DNA of 64,000 nt from Lysobacterales bacterium (GTDB taxonomy: Bacteria; Pseudomonadota; Gammaproteobacteria; Xanthomonadales; Ahniellaceae). The notes beneath the pieces are model-generated. The model was not told where the DNA came from and did no database searches. It saw nothing but the letters and a program-made list of their open reading frames with translations. A program made the translations under genes and the position numbers. The DNA is taken from the NCBI GenBank assembly GCA_016703225.1, contig JADJCM010000003.1, positions 186,001 through 250,000 of the forward strand, given 5' to 3'. Positions 42,838 through 53,700 of this stretch are shown piece by piece (within the stretch, counting starts at the first letter, position 1; every line of letters starts with the position of its first letter).

Positions 42838-44376
42838 ATGACCGACATCGTTCTCGCCACCCTGAACTCGCGCTATGCGCACGCCTCGCTCGGGCTGCGC
42901 TGCCTGCGCGCCAACCTGGGTGAACTGCGCGCACGCTCGTGCATCCGCGAGTTTGTGATCGGACAGAAGACCGAGGAGATCCTCGAGGAGATCCTCGCCG
43001 AGTCGCCGCGCATCGTTGGCATCGGCGTGTACATCTGGAACGTCGAGGAGACCACGCGCCTGGTCGCGCAGCTCAAGGTGGTGGCGCCCGAGGTCTGCGT
43101 CGTGCTCGGCGGACCTGAAGTCAGCGAGGCCTCCGACCCGGGCCGCATCTGCGCGCTGGCCGATCACGTGATCACCGGCTGGGGCGATCTCAGCTTCGCG
43201 AAGCTGTGTGCGCAGGTGCTGGGTGGCGCGGCGCCGGCCGCGCGCTTCATCGCCGGCGAACAGCCTCCGCTCGCGTCCATCGTCCTGCCCTACGACGAGT
43301 ACAGCGACGAAGATGTCGCGCGTCGCCACATCTACGTCGAAGCCTCGCGGGGCTGCCCGTTCAAGTGCGAGTTCTGCCTCTCGGCGCGCGACCTGACGGC
43401 GTGGCCGTTCCCGCTTGATCCGTTTCTCGCGCAGATGGAGCAGCTCTGGCAGCGTGGCGTGCGCCGTTTCAAGTTTCTGGATCGCACCTTCAATCTCAAG
43501 ATCGACGCTTCGCTGGCGATCCTCGGTTTCTTCCTCGCCAAGCTCGATGCCGACCCCGCCGATCCGCCGTTCGTGCATTTCGAGCTGATCCCCGACCATC
43601 TGCCGGAGCGACTGAAAACCGCGATCGCAGGGTTTCCCGAAGGTTCGCTGCAGTTCGAGATCGGCATCCAGACCTTCGATCCGGTGGTGCAGGCACGCAT
43701 CTCGCGGCGCCAGAAGAACAACGTCGCCGAAGCCAACATCCGCTGGCTGCACGAACACTCGCATGCGCACCTGCACATCGACCTGATTGCCGGACTGCCG
43801 GGCGAGGACATCGACACCTTTGCCGCCGGCTTCGATCGCCTGGTGGCGATGGGACCGCACGAGATCCAGTTCGGAATCCTGAAACGCCTGCGCGGTGCGC
43901 CGATCGTGCGACACGTCGAGGCTTACGGCCTGCGCTTCAATCCGGAGCCGCCGTACAACATCCTCGCCACCGACGCGATCGACTTCGCGACCATGCAGCG
44001 GCTATCGCGCTTCTCGCGCTACTGGGACAACGTCGCGAATTCCGGCCGCTACCCGCAGACGACGGCGCTGATCTTGGGCGACGCGCCGTTCGCGCACTTC
44101 CTCGCGCTGTCCGACTGGCTGTACGCGAAGACCCGCCAGACCCACGCACTCGCCCACGAACGCATGGTGCACCTGCTGCACGAGCACCTGTGCGCGGCAC
44201 GCGGGCTCGATGCGTCGGTCGTCAACGCTGCCCTGCTCGCCGACTACCGCGCCGCCGGCGGTCGCACGCGCCTGGACTTCGAGCCCGCAGATTCGCTGCT
44301 ACCGGCACCACGACCGCGCAAGGCCGCGGGCGCGACGCCATCGAGGCAGGCGCGGCATGCGGGTGGGGATTTGTAA
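42838..44376 (+). CDS. B12-binding radical SAM protein (DUF4080 type)
   Basis: 512 aa from ATG 42838. N-terminal cobalamin-binding fold (MTDIVLATLNSRYAHASLGL, then VVLGGPEVSE), a radical SAM core with CPFKCEFC (Cx3Cx2C) binding the 4Fe-4S cluster, and a C-terminal region (ILKRLRGAPIVRH, PPYNILATDAIDF) matching DUF4080. Substrate unknown. The B12 domain lacks an obvious DxHxxG motif, so cobalamin, if bound, may be base-on. Divergent from the hemerythrin-GGDEF gene (132 bp). Confidence 0.88.
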   Translation: MTDIVLATLNSRYAHASLGLRCLRANLGELRARSCIREFVIGQKTEEILEEILAESPRIVGIGVYIWNVEETTRLVAQLKVVAPEVCVVLGGPEVSEASDPGRICALADHVITGWGDLSFAKLCAQVLGGAAPAARFIAGEQPPLASIVLPYDEYSDEDVARRHIYVEASRGCPFKCEFCLSARDLTAWPFPLDPFLAQMEQLWQRGVRRFKFLDRTFNLKIDASLAILGFFLAKLDADPADPPFVHFELIPDHLPERLKTAIAGFPEGSLQFEIGIQTFDPVVQARISRRQKNNVAEANIRWLHEHSHAHLHIDLIAGLPGEDIDTFAAGFDRLVAMGPHEIQFGILKRLRGAPIVRHVEAYGLRFNPEPPYNILATDAIDFATMQRLSRFSRYWDNVANSGRYPQTTALILGDAPFAHFLALSDWLYAKTRQTHALAHERMVHLLHEHLCAARGLDASVVNAALLADYRAAGGRTRLDFEPADSLLPAPRPRKAAGATPSRQARHAGGDL

Positions 44377-44798
44377 CTCGCGGCGTTTTCCCGCGGGGGT
44401 GGTCCACCCGGGGCGTTGCCCCGGGCTCCTGTCGTTGCGCCCCTTCGGGGCTTGCGCGCCCCGGGAGATCGGCAATCGCGAATCGAATGTGGATGGGTGG
44501 ATGAGCGGTGCAAAGCTCGAACGCGGCACCGCGTTGGGTGAGATCACCGAAGAAGGAAGAAGCCCGGCGCAAGCGCATCGACGTCGGCATCGACCAGATA
44601 CGCTCAGGCATGCGCAGGCCGGGTTGCTGGGCGGGGTGCCCGCATCGTTGATCGTTGCGGGCGACCCGCGCTTTTTGCGGCGCGCTCGCGTCATGATTGA
44701 AAGCGGCGTATTCCGTGCAATCTTCTGCACCGAGTAGCGGCGTCGTGGTTGAATCGACGTCGTCCGAATTGCGAGATCGACGATTGGAGGCGTCCGGC
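44377..44798. other. Intergenic region with GC palindromes
   Basis: 422 bp. The first 80 bp hold CCCGGGGC-GTT-GCCCCGGG (44407-44425) and GCCCC-TTC-GGGGC (about 44439-44451), looking like an intergenic repeat of the GC-palindrome type. Nothing recognisable follows until the Shine-Dalgarno of the next gene. Confidence 0.5.
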
Positions 44799-45440
44799 AT
44801 GCACGTATGGCTGTTTCGGTTCCTGGGTGGTTTCCTATCGATATTCTGCATGCTTGGGGGATTCGCAGCGGGCGTCCGGCTGGGCGAGCAGATCCTGCCG
44901 AGTGGCGCTGTCGGCGTCGGACCCCAAGGGGGTTGGCCGGCGTTGATCCTCGGCCTCGGCCTGGGGGCGCTAGGTGCTGCGCTCGGTGCGGTGGTGGTGC
45001 ATCGTCTCGTCCCATGGCTCGGGTCCGTCATCTTGAGTGACGACGAATGGCAGCAACACGCGGCGCCTCTCGCGTCGAAGTCGAGGCTGTACGCACCATT
45101 GCTCACAGCTTTCCTCTTGCCGTTTCTAGGAACCGGCATCGTGCTCGGATTCGTTTCGGGCATGACTCTCGCGCGCGCAGGCGTCTTCGGACTTGAACCC
45201 GTTGGTTGGCCGGTCATCTTCGTTTCGCTCGGACTCGCGATGGTCGGCGTCTACCTGTGTGCGCTGATCGGATACCTGTTGTCCCTATTGATCGGCACCG
45301 CCGTGCTCGGCCGCGAACAACTGGCCCAACTGCTCTCCCAGTTGCCCCAGGAAGCGCAGCTGGAAACTGGTGTCATCTCGCGCCTGCTGTCCAGGCCCAT
45401 CAATGCCATCAGCAATCGCATCCTCGGTACGAACTACTGA
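44799..45440 (+). CDS. Polytopic membrane protein of unknown function
   Basis: 213 aa from ATG 44799 (GGAGG eight bases upstream); earlier in-frame starts lack a Shine-Dalgarno. Four hydrophobic spans: about 5-28, 45-68, 103-128 and 138-165, with Gly-rich packing. The soluble C-terminus is helical. No family recognised. It ends 32 bp before uvrB and is likely transcribed with it or from its own promoter. Confidence 0.7.
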   Translation: MHVWLFRFLGGFLSIFCMLGGFAAGVRLGEQILPSGAVGVGPQGGWPALILGLGLGALGAALGAVVVHRLVPWLGSVILSDDEWQQHAAPLASKSRLYAPLLTAFLLPFLGTGIVLGFVSGMTLARAGVFGLEPVGWPVIFVSLGLAMVGVYLCALIGYLLSLLIGTAVLGREQLAQLLSQLPQEAQLETGVISRLLSRPINAISNRILGTNY

Positions 45441-45472
45441 AGCGAGACTGCCGCCTCTGCGACAATGGCTGA

Positions 45473-47515
45473 ATGAATGACGACGACCGCAAATTCGAAC
45501 TCGTATCCGACTACCAGCCGGCCGGCGACCAGCCGGAGGCGATCCGCAAGTTGATCGCGGGCTTCGAGGCGGGGCTGGCGCACCAGACGTTGCTGGGCGT
45601 GACCGGCTCGGGCAAGACCTTCACCATCGCGAATCTGGTGCAGGCGGTGCAAAAGCCGACCATCGTGATGGCGCCGAACAAGACTTTGGCGGCGCAGTTG
45701 TATGGCGAGTTCAAGCAGTTCTTCCCGCACAACGCCGTCGAGTACTTCGTTTCCTACTACGACTACTACCAGCCCGAGGCCTACGTGCCTTCGAGCGACA
45801 CCTACATCGAGAAGGACGCGTCGATCAACGAGCACATCGAGCAGATGCGCCTGTCGGCGACCAAGGCACTGCTCGAACGCAAGGACGCGCTGATCGTCGC
45901 GACGGTGTCGGCGATCTACGGCCTCGGCGACCCCGGCGAATATTTCCGCATGGTCATCCACCTGGTGCGCGGCGATCGCGTCGAGCAACGGGAGTTGCTG
46001 CGCCGTCTGACCGAGATCCAGTACGAGCGCGGCGAGTTCGAGCTCAAGCGCGGTTCGTACCGCGTGCGAGGCGAGACCATCGACGTGTTTCCGGCCGAGT
46101 CCGAACAGGACGCGATCCGCATCGAGTTGTTCGACGGCGAAATCGAACAGCTCGCGGTGTTCGATCCGCTCACCGGCCACATCAAGCGCAAGCTGCCGCG
46201 CTGCACGATCTTCCCGGGTTCGCACTACGTGACCACGCGCCGCACTGCGCTCGAAGCCATCGACACGATCAAGGCTGAACTGGCCGAGCGCCTGGAGCAG
46301 CTGTACGCGGCGAACAAGCTGGTCGAGGCGCAGCGGCTCAAGCAGCGCACCCAGTTCGATCTGGAGATGATGGCCGAGGTCGGTTACTGCCAGGGCATCG
46401 AGAACTACTCGCGCCACTTGACCGGTTACGCACCGGGCGAGCCGCCACCGACCCTGTTCGATTATCTGCCGGCCGATGCCCTGCTGGTCATCGACGAATC
46501 ACACGTGACCGTGCCGCAGATCGGCGGCATGTATCGCGGTGATCGTTCGCGCAAGGAAACCCTGGTCGAGTTCGGTTTCCGTCTGCCCTCGGCGCTCGAC
46601 AACCGGCCGTTGAAGTTCGAGGAGTTCGAACGCCGCTCGCCGCGTGCGATCTACGTCTCGGCGACACCGGGGCCGTATGAACTGGAGCGCAGCGGTGATG
46701 CCATCGTCGAGCAGGTCGTGCGCCCAACCGGCCTGGTCGATCCCGAAGTCGAGGTGCGCCCGGTCGGTACCCAGGTCGATGACCTGCTGAGCGAGATCCA
46801 CCAGCGCATCGCGCTCGGCGATCGCGTGCTGGTCACGACCCTGACCAAGCGCATGGCCGAGAACCTGACCGAGTACTACGGCGAGCAGGGACTCAAGGTG
46901 CGCTACCTGCACTCGGACATCGAGACCGTGGAGCGGGTCGAGATCATCCGCGACCTGCGCCTTGGAAAGTTCGACGTGCTGATCGGCATCAACCTGCTGC
47001 GTGAAGGCTTGGACATGCCCGAGGTGTCTCTGGTCGCGATCCTCGATGCCGACAAGGAAGGCTTCCTGCGCAGCAGCGGTTCCCTGATCCAGACCATCGG
47101 CCGGGCCGCACGCAACCTGCGCGGGCGGGCGATCCTGTATGCCGACAAGATCACGCGCTCGATGCAGGTCGCGATCGGCGAGACCGAGCGCCGCCGCAAC
47201 AAGCAGATCGAGTTCAATGCGGCGCATGGCATCACGCCGCGTTCGGTCATCAAGTCCGTCGCGGATTACATGGAAGGGGCACGCGAGGCGGCGAACGAGG
47301 ACCTGGTGGCGGTCGGCAAACGCGGGCCGCGGCAGATGTTCCGTGTCGCCGAAGAGAAGTTTGATTACACCGTGCTCGCTCCGCAGAAGCTGGCCGCCGC
47401 GATCAAGAAGCTCGAAGTGCAGATGTACAAGCACGCACAGAACCTCGAGTTCGAGCAGGCTGCAAAGATTCGTGACGAGATCCATCGGGCGCGTGAGTCG
47501 GGCCTGCGCGGGTGA
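45473..47515 (+). CDS. uvrB: UvrABC excinuclease subunit B
   Basis: 680 aa (E. coli 673). Nucleotide-excision repair helicase-like subunit. Walker A GVTGSGKT (about 42-49), the damage-probing beta-hairpin YYDYYQPEAYVPSSDTYIEK (about 97-116), helicase motifs LLVIDESHV and QTIGRAARNLRG, and the C-terminal UVR domain (YKHAQNLEFEQAAKIRDEI) that binds UvrC. Complete and undisturbed. Confidence 0.98.
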   Translation: MNDDDRKFELVSDYQPAGDQPEAIRKLIAGFEAGLAHQTLLGVTGSGKTFTIANLVQAVQKPTIVMAPNKTLAAQLYGEFKQFFPHNAVEYFVSYYDYYQPEAYVPSSDTYIEKDASINEHIEQMRLSATKALLERKDALIVATVSAIYGLGDPGEYFRMVIHLVRGDRVEQRELLRRLTEIQYERGEFELKRGSYRVRGETIDVFPAESEQDAIRIELFDGEIEQLAVFDPLTGHIKRKLPRCTIFPGSHYVTTRRTALEAIDTIKAELAERLEQLYAANKLVEAQRLKQRTQFDLEMMAEVGYCQGIENYSRHLTGYAPGEPPPTLFDYLPADALLVIDESHVTVPQIGGMYRGDRSRKETLVEFGFRLPSALDNRPLKFEEFERRSPRAIYVSATPGPYELERSGDAIVEQVVRPTGLVDPEVEVRPVGTQVDDLLSEIHQRIALGDRVLVTTLTKRMAENLTEYYGEQGLKVRYLHSDIETVERVEIIRDLRLGKFDVLIGINLLREGLDMPEVSLVAILDADKEGFLRSSGSLIQTIGRAARNLRGRAILYADKITRSMQVAIGETERRRNKQIEFNAAHGITPRSVIKSVADYMEGAREAANEDLVAVGKRGPRQMFRVAEEKFDYTVLAPQKLAAAIKKLEVQMYKHAQNLEFEQAAKIRDEIHRARESGLRG

Positions 47516-47739
47516 AGGGCGTCGGGCGTTGCATGTGCTGATTGCGCGCCCAAGCGTTGCTAGCGATGCGCAAGCCTCAGAGCGCCACAAGAACCACCCG
47601 AAGTCTTGATCGGCGGTGTTGCGGGAAGGCGGTGGTGATGGGCATTTGTTGCAATCATTCCGTGATGCACTGCGCGTTTCATGGCACATTGTCAGCAGAG
47701 CTTTCCGTCCTTCTCGAGAATTTCGCACTGGGGGTAGTT

Positions 47740-50700
47740 GTGAATTGGTTGCGCGTTGCGATGGCGAGGTTCTCGGGTTGGGTCGTGGAGATATTGGATC
47801 GGCGTGCGGCATTCGCTGCCTTGCGCGCTGAACGACTCGTGGGGATTGCCCTGTGCGCGGGGTTGCTCGCGCTCGGCCTGGGCACGAACGTCGCCCAGGC
47901 AGACGGCAGTCGCGATCTCTTCCCATTCGGTTATACGGGGCGGCGCGCAGCGCTCGACTTGCAGCCGGCAGACGTCTATGTGGGCGTCGTGCGGCGCCGT
48001 ACGTTCTTGTATGCCTATGTGGAGGCGGGCGAGTATCTCGCCGTCGGTTCGCGCAATCGAATCAACAACAATCCCGCCGGCAACATTCGCATCTACGACC
48101 CGCAGGCTTTCGGAACAAAGGGTGACGAAACCATCCCGGGAACATCCCAGTTCGATTGCGTGCTCGGCGCCACCGGCGGCGCCGTGGGCCCCCACTATTT
48201 TGGCGATGCCGATGGAGCGGGGCCAATCCAGCCACGAGGGGCAATCCCGACGCGCCTGGCGGAATTGGCGGGACCGCGCAGTGCCGACAACAGTGCGGGT
48301 GGTGTCGACACTTGGGCGCCCTGCGCCTATCGCGCGCCGGTGACGGGTGTCTACGGTGTGGTCTTCGAGGTGTCCAATGGTGGTGGCGGTCCCGACGCAG
48401 TGGTCGATCCGCCAGATCAGAACAACAACTCGGTTTCTGCCTGGGAAGTGGCGGTTCGCACGACGGCCGCTTCCACGGCCACGCTGGCCGGTCGTGTGTT
48501 CACCTACGCATTCGTGTTCTTTACCGGGGGCAACAACCTGCCGGTGAGCTCGGACCTGTTCTATGCGACGCTGGACGGGTTCCGCTATCGGCAGGAGTTC
48601 CGCGGATTCGATCCCAACGGCTATGCCGTCTACGCAAATTCCTTTGGTTTTCTGGACGCGGGCGAGCCGCTGTACAAGGGCGTCCGCGGTGCCAACTTCT
48701 CGGTGTTTCCGTTTCTGCCTGGTGGGTCAGGGATCACGGCGCAGACTGCGCGGTATCCGGCGTTCTTCGTCGACATCGATGCCGCCGGCGCCAATGCGGC
48801 CAACGTCGGACAAGTGTTGACGGCACTCGGTATTCCGTTGGCACCGCCGGCCGCTTCCCTTGATGCGGCGAGTTTCACCGGCACGGTTGGCAGTGGGCAG
48901 ACGGTCGTCAACCTGGGCGGTTCCTTCACGCTCTCGACCACGAACACCATGACCTATCAGGTCGTCATCAGTCGCGACGGGATCAATTTCGATCCGGGCA
49001 ATCCACTGAATCGAGTGCTGTCCGGATTGGCGCCTGGAGGTGTGGTCGTGGTGACGTGGGATGGCCTCGACAACGCTGGTGCTGCATTCCCCGTCGGCAG
49101 TTATCCGTACCAGGTGACCGCGCACAACGGCGAGGTCCATTTCCCCATGATCGACGCGGAGGGAAATATCAACGGTGGTCCCACGGTCACGCGCCTGAAC
49201 GGTCCAGGCACGCTGGTGCAGCGACGCACGGTCTTCTTCGATGATCGGGGCTACGTAACCAGCAATGCCACCGCGGTGGGTGTCTTGAACGGCACGCTCT
49301 GTCCCGCAGGTTCCGGGGGTACGCCGCCATCTCCCGCCTACAACCTGCTCGGAGTGGACTCCAGTACCGCCTATCGCGCATGGCCCGCCAACGGCAACAG
49401 CAACGCAGACTGCGTGGTGGCACCGACGACGCAAGGATTCGGGGATGCAAAAGGTCTGGATCTCTGGACGCACGTCTCTACCGGTTCCATTGACGAGACG
49501 ATCGAGATCTTTTCCTCGTCCGCAGATTTGCAGGTCACGAAATCCGATGGCGTGGCGGTAGTCACACCAGGATCGAGCACAACCTACGTTGTGCGTGTCA
49601 CCAACGCAGGCCCGTCGTCGGTCACGGGTGCGGTCCTCACCGACTTGGCGGCGGCCGGGCTGTCGAAGAGCTTGGTTGCATGCAGCGCTGCAGTCGGAAA
49701 TCAGTGCGTCGCTGCTCCAGCAATCGCAGTCCTCGAAGGGGCAGGCGAGTCGCTGCCCGCGCTGGCGATCGGCCAGTTCTACGAGATCCAGATCACGGCA
49801 ACTGTGACCGCTGGCAGCGGTAGCGTCACGAATACAGCATCGGTAGCGATGCCGAGTGGCGTTGGCGATCCAACACCCGGCAATAACTCCGCGTCCGACA
49901 CGGACAATATCGTCGCGCCGCAACTGACCCTGACCAAGACCGCGAGCGCGACGCCGTGGACCGTCGGCGTGCCCGCGAGCTACACCATCACCGTGCAGAA
50001 CACCGGCACGACCGCAACGACGGCCATCGCAACGATCAGCGACACGATCAATGCCGGCATCACCCTCGGCGCCATGCCCGCGGGCTGCGGTGCCGCAGGC
50101 CAGGTCGTGACCTGCACGATTGCTGCTGGTCTGGCACCGGCCGCGAGCGTCAGCTTCGTGATCCCGGTGACGCCGACGATCAGTGCAGTGAATGGCGACA
50201 ACACCGCGACGGTGAGTGGCGGCGGCGACCCGACCTGCCCGGCGGATGCGCGCTGCGATGACACCGTGCTGGTGCCGCTGGTCGCGCCGCAACTGACCCT
50301 GACCAAGACCGCGAGCGCGACGCCGTGGACCGTCGGCGTGCCCGCGAGCTACACCATCACCGTGCAGAACACCGGCACGACCGCAACGACCGCGGTCGCA
50401 ACGATCAGCGACACGATCAATGCCGGCATCACCCTCGGTGCGATGCCCGCCGGCTGCGGTGCCGCAGGCCAGGTCGTGACCTGCACGATTGCTGCGGGTC
50501 TCGCACCGGCCGCGAGCGTCAGCTTCGTGATCCCGGTGACGCCGACGATCAGTGCAGTGAATGGCGACAACACCGCGACGGTGAGTGGCGGCGGCGACCC
50601 GACCTGCCCGGCGGATGCGCGCTGCGATGACACCGTGCTGGTGCCGCTGGTCGCGCCGCAACTGACCCTGACCAAGACCGCGAGCGCGACGCCGTGGACC

Positions 50701-53700
50701 GTCGGCGTGCCCGCGAGCTACACCATCACCGTGCAGAACACCGGCACGACCGCAACGACCGCGGTCGCAACGATCAGCGACACGATCAATGCCGGCATCA
50801 CCCTCGGTGCGATGCCCGCCGGCTGCGGTGCCGCAGGCCAGGTCGTGACCTGCACGATTGCTGCGGGTCTCGCACCGGCCGCGAGCGTCAGCTTCGTGAT
50901 CCCGGTGACGCCGACGATCAGTGCAGTGAATGGCGACAACACCGCGACGGTGAGTGGCGGCGGCGACCCGACCTGCCCGGCGGATGCGCGCTGCGATGAC
51001 ACCGTGCTGGTGCCGCTGGTCGCGCCGCAACTGACCCTGACCAAGACCGCGAGCGCGACGCCGTGGACCGTCGGCGTGCCCGCGAGCTACACCATCACCG
51101 TGCAGAACACCGGCACGACCGCAACGACCGCGGTCGCAACGATCAGCGACACGATCAATGCCGGCATCACCCTCGGTGCGATGCCCGCCGGCTGCGGTGC
51201 CGCAGGCCAGGTCGTGACCTGCACGATTGCTGCGGGTCTCGCACCGGCCGCGAGCGTCAGCTTCGTGATCCCGGTGACGCCGACGATCAGTGCAGTGAAT
51301 GGCGACAACACCGCGACGGTGAGTGGCGGCGGCGACCCGACCTGCCCGGCGGATGCGCGCTGCGATGACACCGTGCTGGTGCCGCTGGTCGCGCCGCAAC
51401 TGACCCTGACCAAGACCGCGAGCGCGACGCCGTGGACCGTCGGCGTGCCCGCGAGCTACACCATCACCGTGCAGAACACCGGCACGACCGCAACGACCGC
51501 GGTCGCAACGATCAGCGACACGATCAATGCCGGCATCACCCTCGGTGCGATGCCCGCCGGCTGCGGTGCCGCAGGCCAGGTCGTGACCTGCACGATTGCT
51601 GCGGGTCTCGCACCGGCCGCGAGCGTCAGCTTCGTGATCCCGGTGACGCCGACGATCAGTGCAGTGAATGGCGACAACACCGCGACGGTGAGTGGCGGCG
51701 GCGACCCGACCTGCCCGGCGGATGCGCGCTGCGATGACACCGTGCTGGTGCCGCTGGTCGCGCCGCAACTGACCCTGACCAAGACCGCGAGCGCGACGCC
51801 GTGGACCGTCGGCGTGCCCGCGAGCTACACCATCACCGTGCAGAACACCGGCACGACCGCAACGACCGCGGTCGCAACGATCAGCGACACGATCAATGCC
51901 GGCATCACCCTCGGTGCGATGCCCGCCGGCTGCGGTGCCGCAGGCCAGGTCGTGACCTGCACGATTGCTGCGGGTCTCGCACCGGCCGCGAGCGTCAGCT
52001 TCGTGATCCCGGTGACGCCGACGATCAGTGCAGTGAATGGCGACAACACCGCGACGGTGAGTGGCGGCGGCGACCCGACCTGCCCGGCGGATGCGCGCTG
52101 CGATGACACCGTGCTGGTGCCGCTGGTCGCGCCGCAACTGACCCTGACCAAGACCGCGAGCGCGACGCCGTGGACCGTCGGCGTGCCCGCGAGCTACACC
52201 ATCACCGTGCAGAACACCGGCACGACCGCAACGACCGCGGTCGCAACGATCAGCGACACGATCAATGCCGGCATCACCCTCGGTGCGATGCCCGCCGGCT
52301 GCGGTGCCGCAGGCCAGGTCGTGACCTGCACGATTGCTGCGGGTCTCGCACCGGCCGCGAGCGTCAGCTTCGTGATCCCGGTGACGCCGACGATCAGTGC
52401 AGTGAATGGCGACAACACCGCGACCGTGAGTGGCGGCGGCGACCCGACCTGCCCGGCGGATGCGCGCTGCGATGACACCGTGCTGGTGCCGCTGGTCGCG
52501 CCGCAACTGACCCTGACCAAGACCGCGAGCGCGACGCCGTGGACCGTCGGCGTGCCCGCGAGCTACACGATCACCGTGCAGAACACCGGCACGACCGCAA
52601 CGACCGCGGTCGCAACGATCAGCGACACGATCAATGCCGGCATCACCCTCGGTGCGATGCCCGCCGGCTGCGGTGCCGCAGGCCAGGTCGTGACCTGCAC
52701 GATTGCTGCGGGTCTCGCACCGGCCGCGAGCGTCAGCTTCGTGATCCCGGTGACGCCGACGATCAGTGCAGTGAATGGCGACAACACCGCGACCGTGAGT
52801 GGCGGCGGCGACCCGACCTGCCCGGCGGATGCGCGCTGCGATGACACCGTGCTGGTGCCGCTGGTCGCGCCGCAACTGACCCTGACCAAGACCGCGAGCG
52901 CGACGCCGTGGACCGTCGGCGTGCCCGCGAGCTACACCATCACCGTGCAGAACACCGGCACCGCGGCGACGACCGCCGTGGCGACGATCACCGACACGAT
53001 CAATGCCGGCATCACCCTCGGCGCCATGCCTGCGGGCTGCGGTGCCGCAGGCCAGGTCGTGACCTGCACGATTGCTGCTGGTCTGGCACCGGCCGCGAGC
53101 GTCAGCTTCGTGATCCCGGTGACGCCGACGATCAGTGCAGTGAATGGCGACAACACCGCGACCGTGAGTGGCGGTGGCGACCCGACTTGTCCGGTCGCTG
53201 CCCGCTGCAGTGACACCGTGCTGGTGCCGCTCGTGGTGCCGCAACTGACCCTGACCAAGACTGCAAGCGCGACCCCGTGGACCGTCGGTGTACCGGCGAG
53301 CTACACGATCACCGTGCAGAACACCGGCACGACCGCAACGACCGCGGTCGCAACGATCAGCGACACGATCAATGCCGGCATCACCCTCGGTGCGATGCCC
53401 GCCGGCTGCGGTGCCGCAGGCCAGGTCGTGACCTGCACGATTGCTGCGGGTCTCGCACCGGCCGCGAGCGTCAGCTTCGTGATCCCGGTGACGCCGACGA
53501 TCAGTGCAGTGAATGGCGACAACACCGCGACCGTGAGTGGCGGCGGCGACCCGACCTGCCCGGCGGATGCGCGCTGCGATGACACCGTGCTGGTGCCGCT
53601 GGTCGCGCCGCAACTGACCCTGACCAAGACCGCGAGCGCGACGCCGTGGACCGTCGGCGTGCCCGCGAGCTACACCATCACCGTGCAGAACACCGGCACG